A stretch of 64,000 nt of DNA, taken from NCBI RefSeq assembly GCF_030464365.1, contig NZ_VCYI01000005.1:1-64000 (forward strand), given 5' to 3'. This stretch comes from Methanoculleus methanifontis (GTDB lineage Archaea > Halobacteriota > Methanomicrobia > Methanomicrobiales > Methanoculleaceae). The notes below the pieces were generated by a model. It ran no database searches, had not been told where the DNA came from, and worked only from the letters and a program-made list of their open reading frames with translations. The translations under genes were made by a program, and so were the position numbers. Each line of letters opens with the position of its first letter. Position 1 is the first letter of the stretch. Of this stretch, positions 23,851 to 34,178 are shown in pieces.

Positions 23851-26800
23851 TCACTGGATACGGATATACGCGTCTCCGGTCGCCCCGGCACGTACATCCA
23901 TGGTAATCTTGTCCGAGGAGTCCGCGGTATCCGGTGCGGAACCACGAACCCAGATGATGTACTCGCCGGGCGGGAGGCCCCGCACGTCCAGCGTGGACGT
24001 TCCGCCCGTCGTCGTATTCGTGGCGGAGAGCGTGTCGAATTTCACCCAGGTGTACTCGTTGTCGTTGGAATAGAAGACATCCTCCGTCACGTCATATAGA
24101 CCGGTGTAGTTGAGATCCCAGGCGACCGGGAAGAACTCATCGATCGGCCCCGTGCCTGTGAACACGAGGTCTTTGATCTCCAGCGCCGCAAAGTCCATCC
24201 CGGTGTTGTTCAGGGGTACGGCCGTGATGAAGGTGTCGGGGAGTTCAAGCGAATCGGTGCCGTTGTTGAACGAGATCGTCGAACCGGGGCCGAAGATATT
24301 GATGTTGCCTTCCGTCTTCACCGCGAGCCTGAAGGTCGTCTCCCAGGTCTGGCCAAGGCGCACGGTGCCGATGTTGAAGGGGAGGTGCGGGTTTGCCGCG
24401 GTCCAATTCGGCGTGTCGTCGCGGGTATAGCGGGGTATGATCTCATAATGATCCACCGTTTCGTTGTCGATCCAGCTCTCGATGGTGGTCGATACATCCT
24501 CTTCGTGGACGTAGTCGAACACACTGGTCCCGGTGGTTAAATTCCCGTTCACCTCGACGTTCTCAAAGACGACGTCCAGTTCGGTATCGACGCCGGCCTC
24601 GGTCTTGAGTTCGCCGGCAATACGCTCGTATATGTCGGTGAGATCGTCAGCGTCAGGGGCATGCTCGTAGAACCCGTCGGTGGAATTAGCGAGTGTTTCC
24701 ATCGCAGTACGGACATTATCTGGATTATAAGCAAACGTGATCGTATACAATGAGATATTATTTGCAATTGCATAATTTGACATGTTCTGGTTTGTTACCT
24801 CTCCTATGCCACTAGGGCAATAGTCAGTTTTTTCATTATTGTAGTAATAGCCATCATAACCGACTTTCGGCACAGTAATCCACCCATACTCAAGCGTACC
24901 CCCGAGACCGTCGTAGTATTCATAGTAATCGTACGTAATCGTATTACCACTCCAGGTCCAATCCTGTAAGCCTATGCCGTGCCCCAAGGGAGTTCCATGG
25001 TAATTCCAGTCGCCATCGGACATCAAGATAACGGCTTTCACCGCTTCCGGTCGTCCATTATCACGAAGGTGTGATATTGCCGTATAGAATGCCTCTCTCA
25101 TGTTCGTAGCACCTGTTGGTTCAAGGTCATCGATCTTTGACTCAAGGGCAGCCTTGTCGTTTGTGAGAGGGGCATCCAGACGGGCATCCGACGCGAATGA
25201 AACGAGCCCCACCCGGTCACGAGTAGAGTTCATCTGAGCGACAAAGTTGTTCGCTGCATCCTGTGCTGCCTCCATCCTTTCGTTTGAGGTACCGCTGTTC
25301 CTGGCGATATCATACTTCATACTCCCCGATCGGTCGATCACCAGCACCACGTCGATCGGATCCGGTTGGAGCGCCCAGCCGTCCCCTTTCAACCGGATTG
25401 TGACGTCGACCGTATCGTTCACCGCCACCGTCTCGGGGGAGACCTCCGTCTCCACCGAGAGGTAGGGGTAGTTCTTCCAGGTGAGTTCGATATCCCGGCT
25501 GACGTTGCCCCACGTCGCCCGGACGATCGCCGTCCCGGTCGCGGTCTCGCTCCAGCCCGCGACATCCGGATCGGTCGTGAACGCACCAGGGTGGAACTCC
25601 ACAGTCGCATACCCATCGATGTCGGTCACGCCCGATGCCGCCGCCAGTTCAGGACCCCGGGTCTGCACGTACGGCGTGCAGTCCGTCGATACGATCTCGA
25701 ACGTCACCGTCTCGCCCTTGACCGGGTTCCCCCTGATATCCATCACCTTGGCCCGGAGTTGCGAAACGGAACCGTCGTTGACGTCCCGGCTCGGCATCGA
25801 CTGCGGGCTTGCGGAGAGGAGCATGTTCACCGGTTCGGTGCTGGTGAACTCGACGTCCTGCGATGCGCTCGCGCTTGCGTTCGCGGCTGCCGTCGCGGTG
25901 ATGATGGCTCTGCCGACGGAGTCCTCGGGCCCGTAGGTGATCATCGCCCGTCCCAGTGAACTGGTGTTGAGGAGACGACTCTCCTGCTCATCCGGTTGGT
26001 TCAATCGAATCAGTGTGGCGTTCACCCAGATGCCGTGCCCGGAAACAGGGTTTCCGTACTCGTCCAGCAACGTGTAGGTACACGAGACCCTCGTCTTCCC
26101 GTCGGCCGGAACCGAACCGCTCTCCGGAACAACAACCTGCGTGATACTGACCGGGTATCCTCCTATCCCGGCGATGGAGATCATATCGCTTCCGATCGGT
26201 GCCGGAGGGCGAATCCAGACGAGGTTCTCCCCGGCCACCGTATCGACCCGGAGCGTCGCGGTAGCGTTCCCGACCGCATCCACCGATACTGAAAGCACGT
26301 CCACGAGGGACTCCCCATCCACAAACCCTGCCGGCGGGCTCACCGTGAAGAGCACCCTCTCGATCACGTTCCGGCCGTCCACCACATTCCCATACCTGTC
26401 CTCCATCCGGACGATGATCTCCGTCGTCTCCCCAACGGTCACCTCAGGGTCGTACCAGGTATTGACGAGCTCATACGGCGCCGCGTGGTCGATCTGCTGC
26501 TCACCACTCCCGGTCAGGGGCGCGTCCACCCCATCTGAGACCGTCGCCGCGATCGTTGCTGTCCCGCTCCGTGTCCCGGGCCTGAAGGTTGCCGCCGCCG
26601 TTCCGTCACTGGCCGTGATCACGTGCGCGGGCGAGATGCTCCCGTAGGCGCTGTCGACCGCAAGATTCACGACAACACCGGAAACTCCATCGCTGCCGTT
26701 TGTGACCAGCACCGTGATGGTCGCGGTCTCCCCGCTCCCCGCCGTCAGCCATTCGCTGCTCGTAACGACCTCAATCGTATCGGGCACCAGGGCAGCGGCC

Positions 26801-26859
26801 GGAACGGCAAGAAGGAGCAGTCCGGTGATGATTATGCAGGTGCGTATCCACGTACTCAT
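23851..26859 (-). CDS. secreted VWA and Ig-like domain surface protein (paralogue 1)
   Basis: The 1002-aa protein has a signal peptide (TCIIITGLLLLAVPAAAL). Several Ig-like invasin-type domains follow, with the hallmark turns EDRYGNVVDG, LDEYGNPVSG and MDIRGNPVKG (up to about residue 480). A von Willebrand A domain has an intact MIDAS (DRSGSM near 506, TNM near 573, SDGDW near 600). A C-terminal beta region follows, with many N-glycosylation sequons. No membrane anchor or sortase-like tail is visible. The family usually mediates adhesion or cell-surface contacts. The ATG at 26859 fits the TATA at 26891-26898; the upstream ATG at 26877 lies before the predicted transcript start. GC is lower in the middle of the VWA domain. 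Confidence 0.8.
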   Translation of the reverse strand: MSTWIRTCIIITGLLLLAVPAAALVPDTIEVVTSSEWLTAGSGETATITVLVTNGSDGVSGVVVNLAVDSAYGSISPAHVITASDGTAAATFRPGTRSGTATIAATVSDGVDAPLTGSGEQQIDHAAPYELVNTWYDPEVTVGETTEIIVRMEDRYGNVVDGRNVIERVLFTVSPPAGFVDGESLVDVLSVSVDAVGNATATLRVDTVAGENLVWIRPPAPIGSDMISIAGIGGYPVSITQVVVPESGSVPADGKTRVSCTYTLLDEYGNPVSGHGIWVNATLIRLNQPDEQESRLLNTSSLGRAMITYGPEDSVGRAIITATAAANASASASQDVEFTSTEPVNMLLSASPQSMPSRDVNDGSVSQLRAKVMDIRGNPVKGETVTFEIVSTDCTPYVQTRGPELAAASGVTDIDGYATVEFHPGAFTTDPDVAGWSETATGTAIVRATWGNVSRDIELTWKNYPYLSVETEVSPETVAVNDTVDVTIRLKGDGWALQPDPIDVVLVIDRSGSMKYDIARNSGTSNERMEAAQDAANNFVAQMNSTRDRVGLVSFASDARLDAPLTNDKAALESKIDDLEPTGATNMREAFYTAISHLRDNGRPEAVKAVILMSDGDWNYHGTPLGHGIGLQDWTWSGNTITYDYYEYYDGLGGTLEYGWITVPKVGYDGYYYNNEKTDYCPSGIGEVTNQNMSNYAIANNISLYTITFAYNPDNVRTAMETLANSTDGFYEHAPDADDLTDIYERIAGELKTEAGVDTELDVVFENVEVNGNLTTGTSVFDYVHEEDVSTTIESWIDNETVDHYEIIPRYTRDDTPNWTAANPHLPFNIGTVRLGQTWETTFRLAVKTEGNINIFGPGSTISFNNGTDSLELPDTFITAVPLNNTGMDFAALEIKDLVFTGTGPIDEFFPVAWDLNYTGLYDVTEDVFYSNDNEYTWVKFDTLSATNTTTGGTSTLDVRGLPPGEYIIWVRGSAPDTADSSDKITMDVRAGATGDAYIRIQ

Positions 26860-26890
26860 AGATCTCAAAGGGGTCATTTAACCAAACCGA

Positions 26891-26898
26891 CATATAAA
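26891..26898 (-). promoter_or_regulatory. TATA box of VWA paralogue 1
   Basis: TTTATATG on the minus strand predicts a start near 26869, about 10 nt before the ATG at 26859. The same octamer is used by paralogue 2. Confidence 0.6.
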
Positions 26899-27335
26899 CA
26901 TATCTTATTAGTGAAAAACATATTAGATCAAAATAGTAAGATTTTGAAGCCAAATATTAGCTGGATGTGAAAATAATTTGAGATTTACGCGTTCGACTCG
27001 AACAACCATGCAGCCGGGCAGGAAATGCTGCAGAATTTGTTTCCCTGCAGGAAAAAACCGTTCTCCTGCTCGAACAGGGCCGGTTCCAGAAGAGGTCGGC
27101 ACAGGGAGCCGGCAGGGTTCGCTGGTAGGCCGGGTTATATCCGGCCACAGTTCAACTAACTCCGCAAAGAGTCCCCGGTCTTTAGGGCGGGGAGGAATTG
27201 CGGCTTCACACCCATGGTAGCAGAGACGACTCCTAGGCCGCTGGTAACCAGTTCGTCCCCGGAAAAGCAGCCTGCCACGATTCTTCGCGGTCAGGCCGGG
27301 ATGAATGATGCACCGAACGCCAAAAAAGGAGGTGT
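26899..27335. other. gene-free spacer between the two VWA genes
   Basis: No gene is supported. A GC hairpin at 27172-27192 (CCCCG ... CGGGG around TTTAG) followed by AGGAATT resembles the end structure of IS605/TnpB elements. An 80-codon plus-strand frame runs through it (26978-27220) without recognisable motifs. This may be a decayed element end. Confidence 0.3.
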
Positions 27336-30300
27336 TCACTCGATCTTGATATAAGCGCGCGATGTGTTTCCGATGTGAACCGGGATGGTCGTCGTATCCA
27401 CGGCCTCGGGTGCATCTTCGGCCGAAGCCACCAGCCGGATGAGATACTCACCGGCGGGCAGGTTGCTGACGTCCATCAGGGTCTCGCCCTCCGTCGTCGA
27501 GCGATTCACCGTCCTCGCCCAGAAGAGCGTCCACGAGAGACCGTTGTCGTTTGAGTAGGCAAGCGCTTTGTCGATATTTCTGGTGCCGTTGTAAGTGACA
27601 GTCCAGGTCAGCGGGACGGTGTCGGTGAATGGACCCAATCCCGGATCAGCGAGTTCCACCTCGAGCCAGCGGTTGGTGATCCCCGTGTTGTTCAGGTCGG
27701 GGATGGCTGTGATGAAGGTGTCGGGGAGGGTCAGATTATCGTCGTCATCGAACGTGATCGTCGAGCCGGGGCCGAAGATGTTGATGTTGCCGTCGGTGAG
27801 AACTTTCAGGCGGAAGTTCGTCTCCCAGGTCTGACCGAGGCGGATGGTGCCGATGTCGAAGTGGAGCTTCTGGCCGCTATCCCACTGGGAGGTCTGATCG
27901 ATGGTTTCCTCGAACCCGGTCTGGTTGCAGATGTAGGTGGAATTCCCATCGTCGTAGACATAGTCGAAGACATCCGCTCCGGGGAGGTCTCCACCAGTTA
28001 CATTGACCTGCTCAAAGACAATGTCCATCTTGGTGTCGACGCCGGCCTCGGTTTTGAGTTCGCCGGCGATTTCGGCGTAGACGTTCCGGAGTTCAGTCTC
28101 GTCACCGGCCCAGACGTAGTTACCCCCGGTCGCTTTCGAAAGGACGGCAAGGTCGCGCTCGACATTGGAATCCAGTTTCGAAGCGAACCCGATGCTGTAG
28201 ATCTTCACCCTGTCCGTATCATCACCACTGTTGGCGTACACCGACATGTTCTGGTTGGTGAACCGGCCGTTATCGCAGACTTGTCCCTCATGATACATGT
28301 CATGCGGCGAATATCGATACCAACTCAACTGTCTACCCAGCGTACCCTTTGGATCAGGGAGATCTTGATACCACTCGTACTTTTCACTCCCGAAGGCATA
28401 GTCAGACCCACTCCAAGGGTAACCAGAGAGAATAGCAGTAATATACTGCGGATATCTTGTTGAAAGATAAGGATCACTATTCGGGTAACCAGTTCCTTTC
28501 GCCAGCGGCGAACCGTGGTAGTTCCAGTCGCCGTCCCCCATGAGGATGACTGCCTTGACGGCATTAGACCTTCCGTTCTCCTTGAGGTACTTGATCGCGG
28601 TGTAATACGCCAGTCTCATGTTCGTCGCACCGTCAGCCGACAGACCGTTGATCGCTCCCTTGATCTCATCCTTTTCGTTGGTCAGGCTCTGGTCAAGCGT
28701 CGCATCAAACGCGAACGAGACCAGTGCCACCCGGTCGCGGGTAGAGTTCATCTGGTCGACAAAGTTGTTCGCTGCATCCTGTGCTGCCTCCATCCTTTCG
28801 TTTGAACTCCCGCTGTTCCTGGCGATATCATACTTCATACTCCCCGACCGGTCGATCACCAGCACCACATCAATCGGATCCGGCTGCATCGCATACCCAT
28901 CCCCCTTCACCCGGATCGTGACGTCGACCGTATCGTTCACCGCCACCGTCTCGGGGGAGACCTCCGTCTCCACCGAGAGGTAGGGGTAGTTCTTCCAGGT
29001 CAGAGTAATGTCCCGGGTAACGTGACAGCCCCGGGTGACGTTCTCCCACGTCGCCCGGACAGTCGCCGTGCCGGTCGCGGTCTTGTTCCAGCCCGGCTCC
29101 CCTTCGCGGGCGAAAGACCCTGGAGTGAACCCGACGACAGCAGATCCATTGATGGTGACAGCTGACGTCTTGTTCAGTGCCGGAGGCTCGGTCTGTTTGT
29201 AGGGGGCAGAACTATTCGATACAATCTCGAACTCCACTGTCTCGCCACTGACCGGATTTCCCTTGATATCCATCACTTTGGCTCGTAGAAGCGCCGGGGC
29301 GGAGCCGGGTACGTCCCCGCTCGGCATCGACTGCGGGCTCGCCGAGAAGACCATGTTCACCGGGTCGGTGCTGGTGAACTCGACGTCCTGCGATACGCTC
29401 ACGCTCGCGTTCGCGGCCGCCGTCGCGGAGATGGTCGCGTTGCCGACGGAGTCCTCGGGCCCATAGGTGATCGCCACCTGACCGTAGCGGTTGGAGTACA
29501 GGAGAACGTCCTGCCGCTCTGCCGGCCTCTCCCCCCGCTGTATCGAGGCGTTCACCCAGAGGCCCTGCCCCGGCGCACGGTTCCCGTATTTGTCGAGCAG
29601 GGTGTAGGTGAGCTCGATCACCTTATCCCCGTCGGCCGGGACCGAGGCACCGGACGGATCGACTGCCTGTGTGATATCGGCCGGCAGTCCCCCCACGCTG
29701 GTGATGGTGAAACTATGGCGCTCAAGCGGCGAGGGGGGCTGGACCCAGACAATATTCCCGCCCGCCATCGCGTCGACCCGGAGCGTTGCGGTGACGTTCC
29801 CGGCAGCGTCCACCGGCACCCTGATCTCGTCAGTACCGCCAACGAAACTGGCAGGCGAACCCACCATGAAGAACACTTCCTCGGGAGCGGTACCCTCGGC
29901 ATTCTCCCGCCTGCCGTCCACCACATTCCCATACTCATCCACCATCCGGACGATGATCTCCGTCGTCTCCCCGGCGGTCACCTCCGGCTCGTACCAGAGG
30001 TTGGCAACCTTATGCGCCGCCGCGTGGTCGATCTGCTGCTCGCCGGTCCCGGCCAGGGGTTCGTCCACCCCTTCCGATACCGTCGCCGTTATCGTCGCCG
30101 TCCCGGCGACGGTCCCGGGTCTGAAAGTCGCCATGGCCTTTCCGTTGTTGTCCGTAGTCACGTGCGTGGGTGAGATGCTCCCGTAGGCGCTATCGACCCC
30201 AAGTTCGACGCCAACACCGGAAACTCCATCGCTGCCATTCAGAACCCACACCGTGACCGGCGAGGTCTGCCCACTCCCCGCCGTCACCCACGAAGTCTCG

Positions 30301-30392
30301 TTTATTGTGATGCTATCAGGTATCAGCGCACCGGCAGGGGCCGCCAGCAGAAGCAGCCCAACCACCAGACATGCATATGTCCACCTATCCAT
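27336..30392 (-). CDS. secreted VWA and Ig-like domain surface protein (paralogue 2)
   Basis: This 1018-aa protein has the same plan as its neighbour: signal peptide (YACLVVGLLLLAAPAGAL), Ig-like domains with VDEYGNVVDG and LDKYGNRAPG turns, and a VWA domain. The MIDAS residues are DRSGSM near 513, TNM, and GDGDW. A C-terminal beta region ends in RAYIKIE. An 83-nt block (28918-29000) is identical to 25400-25482 in paralogue 1, pointing to recent duplication or gene conversion. The start ATG at 30392 is preceded by GGTGG and a TATA at 30425-30432; ATGs further upstream precede the predicted transcript start. Surface location is inferred from the signal peptide. Confidence 0.8.
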   Translation of the reverse strand: MDRWTYACLVVGLLLLAAPAGALIPDSITINETSWVTAGSGQTSPVTVWVLNGSDGVSGVGVELGVDSAYGSISPTHVTTDNNGKAMATFRPGTVAGTATITATVSEGVDEPLAGTGEQQIDHAAAHKVANLWYEPEVTAGETTEIIVRMVDEYGNVVDGRRENAEGTAPEEVFFMVGSPASFVGGTDEIRVPVDAAGNVTATLRVDAMAGGNIVWVQPPSPLERHSFTITSVGGLPADITQAVDPSGASVPADGDKVIELTYTLLDKYGNRAPGQGLWVNASIQRGERPAERQDVLLYSNRYGQVAITYGPEDSVGNATISATAAANASVSVSQDVEFTSTDPVNMVFSASPQSMPSGDVPGSAPALLRAKVMDIKGNPVSGETVEFEIVSNSSAPYKQTEPPALNKTSAVTINGSAVVGFTPGSFAREGEPGWNKTATGTATVRATWENVTRGCHVTRDITLTWKNYPYLSVETEVSPETVAVNDTVDVTIRVKGDGYAMQPDPIDVVLVIDRSGSMKYDIARNSGSSNERMEAAQDAANNFVDQMNSTRDRVALVSFAFDATLDQSLTNEKDEIKGAINGLSADGATNMRLAYYTAIKYLKENGRSNAVKAVILMGDGDWNYHGSPLAKGTGYPNSDPYLSTRYPQYITAILSGYPWSGSDYAFGSEKYEWYQDLPDPKGTLGRQLSWYRYSPHDMYHEGQVCDNGRFTNQNMSVYANSGDDTDRVKIYSIGFASKLDSNVERDLAVLSKATGGNYVWAGDETELRNVYAEIAGELKTEAGVDTKMDIVFEQVNVTGGDLPGADVFDYVYDDGNSTYICNQTGFEETIDQTSQWDSGQKLHFDIGTIRLGQTWETNFRLKVLTDGNINIFGPGSTITFDDDDNLTLPDTFITAIPDLNNTGITNRWLEVELADPGLGPFTDTVPLTWTVTYNGTRNIDKALAYSNDNGLSWTLFWARTVNRSTTEGETLMDVSNLPAGEYLIRLVASAEDAPEAVDTTTIPVHIGNTSRAYIKIE

Positions 30393-30424
30393 TCTCCACC
30401 GTATGTCATCCTGAAACATCATGC

Positions 30425-30432
30425 CATATAAA
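30425..30432 (-). promoter_or_regulatory. TATA box of VWA paralogue 2
   Basis: TTTATATG on the minus strand predicts a start near 30402, 10 nt before the ATG at 30392. The arrangement is the same as in front of paralogue 1. Confidence 0.6.
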
Positions 30433-30652
30433 GGTTATCAGTGTGGCAGACCCCTTAGAAAGGCCCTTTCCCGCATAAGTCAAAGATAGCCGTGCAAAAT
30501 GAACATTCTTTCCATACAACGTCCTGGATATGAAAAATAGATATCACCACCCCGTCATGCACAACAATCCCCCTCCAGAGGCGAATTCGGTCGCCGGATC
30601 GAGAGAAAAGCGCACTGTCGGCACCCGAACAGAAGAAGAAGGGGTTGGGGGA

Positions 30653-32047
30653 CTACAGGCTGTCCCGGCCGCGTGACTTGCCCTTATTCTGTCCGGCACG
30701 TCTGTGCCGTATCACAAGAACAGCACCGATAAGGATCGCAGCGACAACTCCAACACCGGCCACGAGCACCCAGACGTTGAAATCCTGCTCCATGACGAGC
30801 GGGACGGTGAACTCGGCCGTGCCGAGCGGGATATCGGCGTTAACCGAGATGTTCCGGTAGCCGTCACAGGCAGCGGTGACGGCATACGCCTTGTTCGTAA
30901 CGAGCGCCGTGTTAAGGTGTCCCAGACCATCGGTCACCCCGACGACCTGGCCGTCGATGACAACGACCGCTCCGGCAACCGGGTTGAGGTCGGGGTCTTG
31001 CGCGCGGATGGTCACGCTCGCCCGGTCGTAACCGAGTTCGGCGACGATATCCTCTCCCTGGCCGGAGATCTGGCGCGTTTCGCTCCAGTCCTGGTAGCCG
31101 GATGCCCGTACCAGGATCTCGTAGGTGCCTGCATGGATGTCGGAGAGAGCAAACCGGCCGTACGGGTTGGTCTTGCCCTTGAGCGTCCCGTTGAGGTAGA
31201 TCTCCGCACCTTCGATCGGTTTCGTCGCCTCGTCGAAGGCCGTTATCGACATCTGGTATGCCGATTTCGAGAGGTCCGCCGTAAGGAGGACGTTGTCCAC
31301 CTCGAGATAGCGGCTTTCCTGGTAGGGCTGATAGTCGGGCGCCGTGACCCTGAAGGAATACCTCTTCGCCCGCTCCAGGTGGAGCGGCAGCCTGCCGTCG
31401 GCATCGGTCTCCCCGGCGCGCGCGTTGTCGATGTACACCTCCGCGCCTTTGAGGGGAGCAAGCGTCTCGGCGTCCCGGACCTGGATCGCCAGGAGGTCGT
31501 TAGAAAAGAGCCAGTACTGGACGACCCTGTCGCTGTTCTCCATCTGCACGGTCTTTGACAGGTCGTAATAACCCGACGCACGGGTCTCGACGTTATAGAG
31601 CTCACCCGCCTTCACCGGGAATTTCACGCTCCCGCTGCTGCCGGTGACCTCCGAATCGGAGTAGTCCGCGCCCTCAGCGCGCACCACGGCACCGACGACC
31701 GGTTTCAGGGTCGCTGCATCGTAGAGCTCGAACGTGAGGGTCACGTCTTCCCGGACCATTTCGACTTCCATACGGTACTCGTCGTAATCGACGTAGTCTA
31801 CCCAGTTCCGGTAGCCTTTCCGCACGACTTTCAGGTTCAGGTCCCTCTTTCCGGAATGGACGTAGGAGTAGGTGCCGTCAGAGGCGGTCCTTCCCACGTA
31901 ATCGCCGTCGACGTATATGGAGGCATCGGCGAGCGCGTCATCGGTCTGCTTGTCGACCACGCTGATGCGCAGGGTGACCGCCTGCGCCGTACAGCAGATA
32001 AGGATGCAGGAGATAAGCAGAGCTATGATGAAACGACGTTTCTTCAT
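30653..32047 (-). CDS. membrane-anchored PEGA/carboxypeptidase-regulatory-like repeat protein
   Basis: The 464-aa protein has a signal peptide (FIIALLISCILICCTAQAV) and five beta-sandwich repeats of about 80 residues. Each contains an element like GAEVYIDNARAGETDADGRL, GAEIYLNGTLKGKTNPYGRF or GAVVVIDGQVVGVTDGLGHL. A C-terminal membrane helix (VLVAGVGVVAAILIGAVLVI) and a basic tail follow. Such PEGA-like repeats are typical of archaeal surface proteins. The function is unknown. It lies next to the VWA proteins and may belong to the same cell-surface cluster. Confidence 0.75.
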   Translation of the reverse strand: MKKRRFIIALLISCILICCTAQAVTLRISVVDKQTDDALADASIYVDGDYVGRTASDGTYSYVHSGKRDLNLKVVRKGYRNWVDYVDYDEYRMEVEMVREDVTLTFELYDAATLKPVVGAVVRAEGADYSDSEVTGSSGSVKFPVKAGELYNVETRASGYYDLSKTVQMENSDRVVQYWLFSNDLLAIQVRDAETLAPLKGAEVYIDNARAGETDADGRLPLHLERAKRYSFRVTAPDYQPYQESRYLEVDNVLLTADLSKSAYQMSITAFDEATKPIEGAEIYLNGTLKGKTNPYGRFALSDIHAGTYEILVRASGYQDWSETRQISGQGEDIVAELGYDRASVTIRAQDPDLNPVAGAVVVIDGQVVGVTDGLGHLNTALVTNKAYAVTAACDGYRNISVNADIPLGTAEFTVPLVMEQDFNVWVLVAGVGVVAAILIGAVLVIRHRRAGQNKGKSRGRDSL

Positions 32048-32086
32048 GCTGGAGTATACTGCGCTTGGAAATTTGAGTGCTTCGGT

Positions 32087-33610
32087 TTACACCCAGCGTT
32101 CATGGGGGATGCGTTCAAGTACCATACCTTCCACAAGCACCGGCATCAACGTCCGGCCGACCTCGATGGCACGCTCGAGCCGCCATTCCCGCTCGGCGTA
32201 GATGGTGAAGATTGGGTCGCCCTTCTTGACCCGGGTCCCTTTCTTTGCATGGATATCGAGCCCCGCGCCGTGATCGTAGGGTGAACCGGCGAGCCGGGCG
32301 AGCGTGACGAGCGCGCTGTTGTTTAGTTCGATGACGTAACCGTCCTGCGGCGCATTTACATCGAACCCATACTCCCCGGGGACGATATCCTCGGCCTTTA
32401 CGTTCGGATCGCCGCCCTGGATCTCGATGATCTGCTGCATCTTCTCAAGCGCCTTGCCGCTCCGGAGGATATCGGCAGCCGCCTGGGCACCCTGCCCCGG
32501 CCCGGCCTTCCCGGCCATCTCGAGCGCGATCCCGGCGAGGGAGAGGCTCTTCTGGATCAGTGAGTTCGGTTCGGTTGCTCCTTCGAGGACGGCAAGCGCC
32601 TCGCGCACCTCGAGGTTCGGGCCGATGGTGTGGCCGACGAGTGACTCCCCGTAACTGAGCGCGCACTCGACCCGCATGCCGAGCCGTTCACCGAGATCGA
32701 TGAACTCGCGGGCGAGTTTGCGCCCTTCCTGGGCCGTGGCTATCTTGGTGTTCTGGCCGACCGGGATGTCGATGACGACGAGGTCGGCGCCGACGGCAAA
32801 CTTCTTCGCCATGACGCTCGCGATCATCTGGCCCCGGGCGTCGATGCGGAGCGGGTACTCGTAGGTGATGATCTTGTCGTCGGCGGGGGCGATGTTCGTG
32901 GCGCCGCCCCAGACGATGGCGCCGCCGACCTTCTCGGTCATCTGCTGCACTTCGATCGCCGGGAACGAGACGGGCGCGAGAACCTCCATGAGGTCGGCGG
33001 TTCCGCCAGCGCCGGTGATGGCGCGGGAACTGGTCTTGGGGATAAAAAGACCGCTCGCGGCGATGATCGGTGCGATCAGGAGGGTGATCTTGTTCCCGGG
33101 CACGCCCCCGATGGAGTGCTTGTCGACGATGGGGTGCCGGGTGAAGTGGAGGCGTTCTCCGGTCTCGACCGTGGCCCTTGTCAGGTACTCCACCTCGTCC
33201 ATGTCGAGGCCGTTGATGTAGGACGCGGTGACGTAAGCGGTGATCTCGCCGGGCGAGAGGACGTCGTCGACGATGTCCCTGACGATATCTATGGTCTCGT
33301 CCTTGGTGAACCGGCCGCCGTCCATCTTCTTCTTGATGTGCCGGAGGGATGCCGGCCGCTCGGCGCTCCGGACAATGACAACGGTCCCTTCATCGACGGC
33401 AAGCGTCGCGTTCAGCGGGCGGTAGACCCCGATGACACCCGGCTCGATGAGCGACCCGGTGGTGTCGACGTGGGCCTGGGCGGTCTTTCCCGTCGCCTCG
33501 TCGGCGACCAGAACGCGGTCGCCGTCGCGGACCCGCATGTTCCTGGCGTCGGTGCTGTGGAGGAGAACCCCACGGTTTGCGATGTCGAGCAGTTTCACGG
33601 TCAGTTTCAT
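32087..33610 (-). CDS. deoA: AMP phosphorylase
   Basis: The 507-aa enzyme is of the archaeal thymidine-phosphorylase-like family that converts AMP and phosphate to adenine and ribose 1,5-bisphosphate. This is the entry to the archaeal nucleotide-salvage route through RuBisCO III. It has the extra N-terminal domain of about 85 residues typical of the AMP-specific type. The family motifs are [19 protein letters not shown] (phosphate-binding, about 164-182) and [18 protein letters not shown] (about 194-211). No partner isomerase or RuBisCO gene is in the window. The start is the ATG at 33610. Confidence 0.92.
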   Translation of the reverse strand: MKLTVKLLDIANRGVLLHSTDARNMRVRDGDRVLVADEATGKTAQAHVDTTGSLIEPGVIGVYRPLNATLAVDEGTVVIVRSAERPASLRHIKKKMDGGRFTKDETIDIVRDIVDDVLSPGEITAYVTASYINGLDMDEVEYLTRATVETGERLHFTRHPIVDKHSIGGVPGNKITLLIAPIIAASGLFIPKTSSRAITGAGGTADLMEVLAPVSFPAIEVQQMTEKVGGAIVWGGATNIAPADDKIITYEYPLRIDARGQMIASVMAKKFAVGADLVVIDIPVGQNTKIATAQEGRKLAREFIDLGERLGMRVECALSYGESLVGHTIGPNLEVREALAVLEGATEPNSLIQKSLSLAGIALEMAGKAGPGQGAQAAADILRSGKALEKMQQIIEIQGGDPNVKAEDIVPGEYGFDVNAPQDGYVIELNNSALVTLARLAGSPYDHGAGLDIHAKKGTRVKKGDPIFTIYAEREWRLERAIEVGRTLMPVLVEGMVLERIPHERWV

Positions 33611-33836
33611 ACGTGTAACCCCATCCTACCTGAAATTGAGGTTTTGTACTACTTAAGGACGGCTGATCGGGGGAGCGGGCAGACGGCATCTACCCGGAGC
33701 CCAACATTCCCCGGACTTCTCTCGCGGCGTTTGGTGTGGATACAGATCCCGGCGAAGCACCGGACCGGGAGCTACGCCTCATCCAGGCGAGACGGCGCTT
33801 GGGTGAGGTTATAGTGAGAGGGGTCGGGCGGGCTGC

Positions 33837-34178
33837 TCAGCGGCCCTGCAGTCCAGCAAGGATCTCCGCAACTGCCCGCTTGAACTCAGGGAGATCTTCT
33901 CCGGTGATAGCCCAAACGGCCTCCAGGTCCACACTCATGTACTGGTGGATCAGGACGTCACGAAGACCCGCAATCCGGCGCCACGGGATATCTGGATGTT
34001 CCTCCTTCAGAAATACCGGAATCTGTTTCACCGCCTCGCCGATAATCTCAAAGTTCCGTATCACCGCGTCCTGTGCCATCGGGGAGTTCATGAACACGTC
34101 TCGCCCTTCTCGCGTATAATCCTCAATCCGCTCTATCGACTCGAGGATATGGATGAGATAGAGGCAGTCGTCACTCAC
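33837..34178 (-). CDS. hepT: HepT-like (DUF86) toxin, pair 1
   Basis: The 113-aa all-helical protein carries the HEPN ribonuclease motif RX4HXY (RDVLIHQY, about residues 73-80). In known systems the MntA nucleotidyltransferase adds AMP to the Tyr of this motif and silences the RNase. It overlaps the upstream antitoxin gene by 4 nt, as is usual for such pairs. Confidence 0.88.
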   Translation of the reverse strand: MSDDCLYLIHILESIERIEDYTREGRDVFMNSPMAQDAVIRNFEIIGEAVKQIPVFLKEEHPDIPWRRIAGLRDVLIHQYMSVDLEAVWAITGEDLPEFKRAVAEILAGLQGR

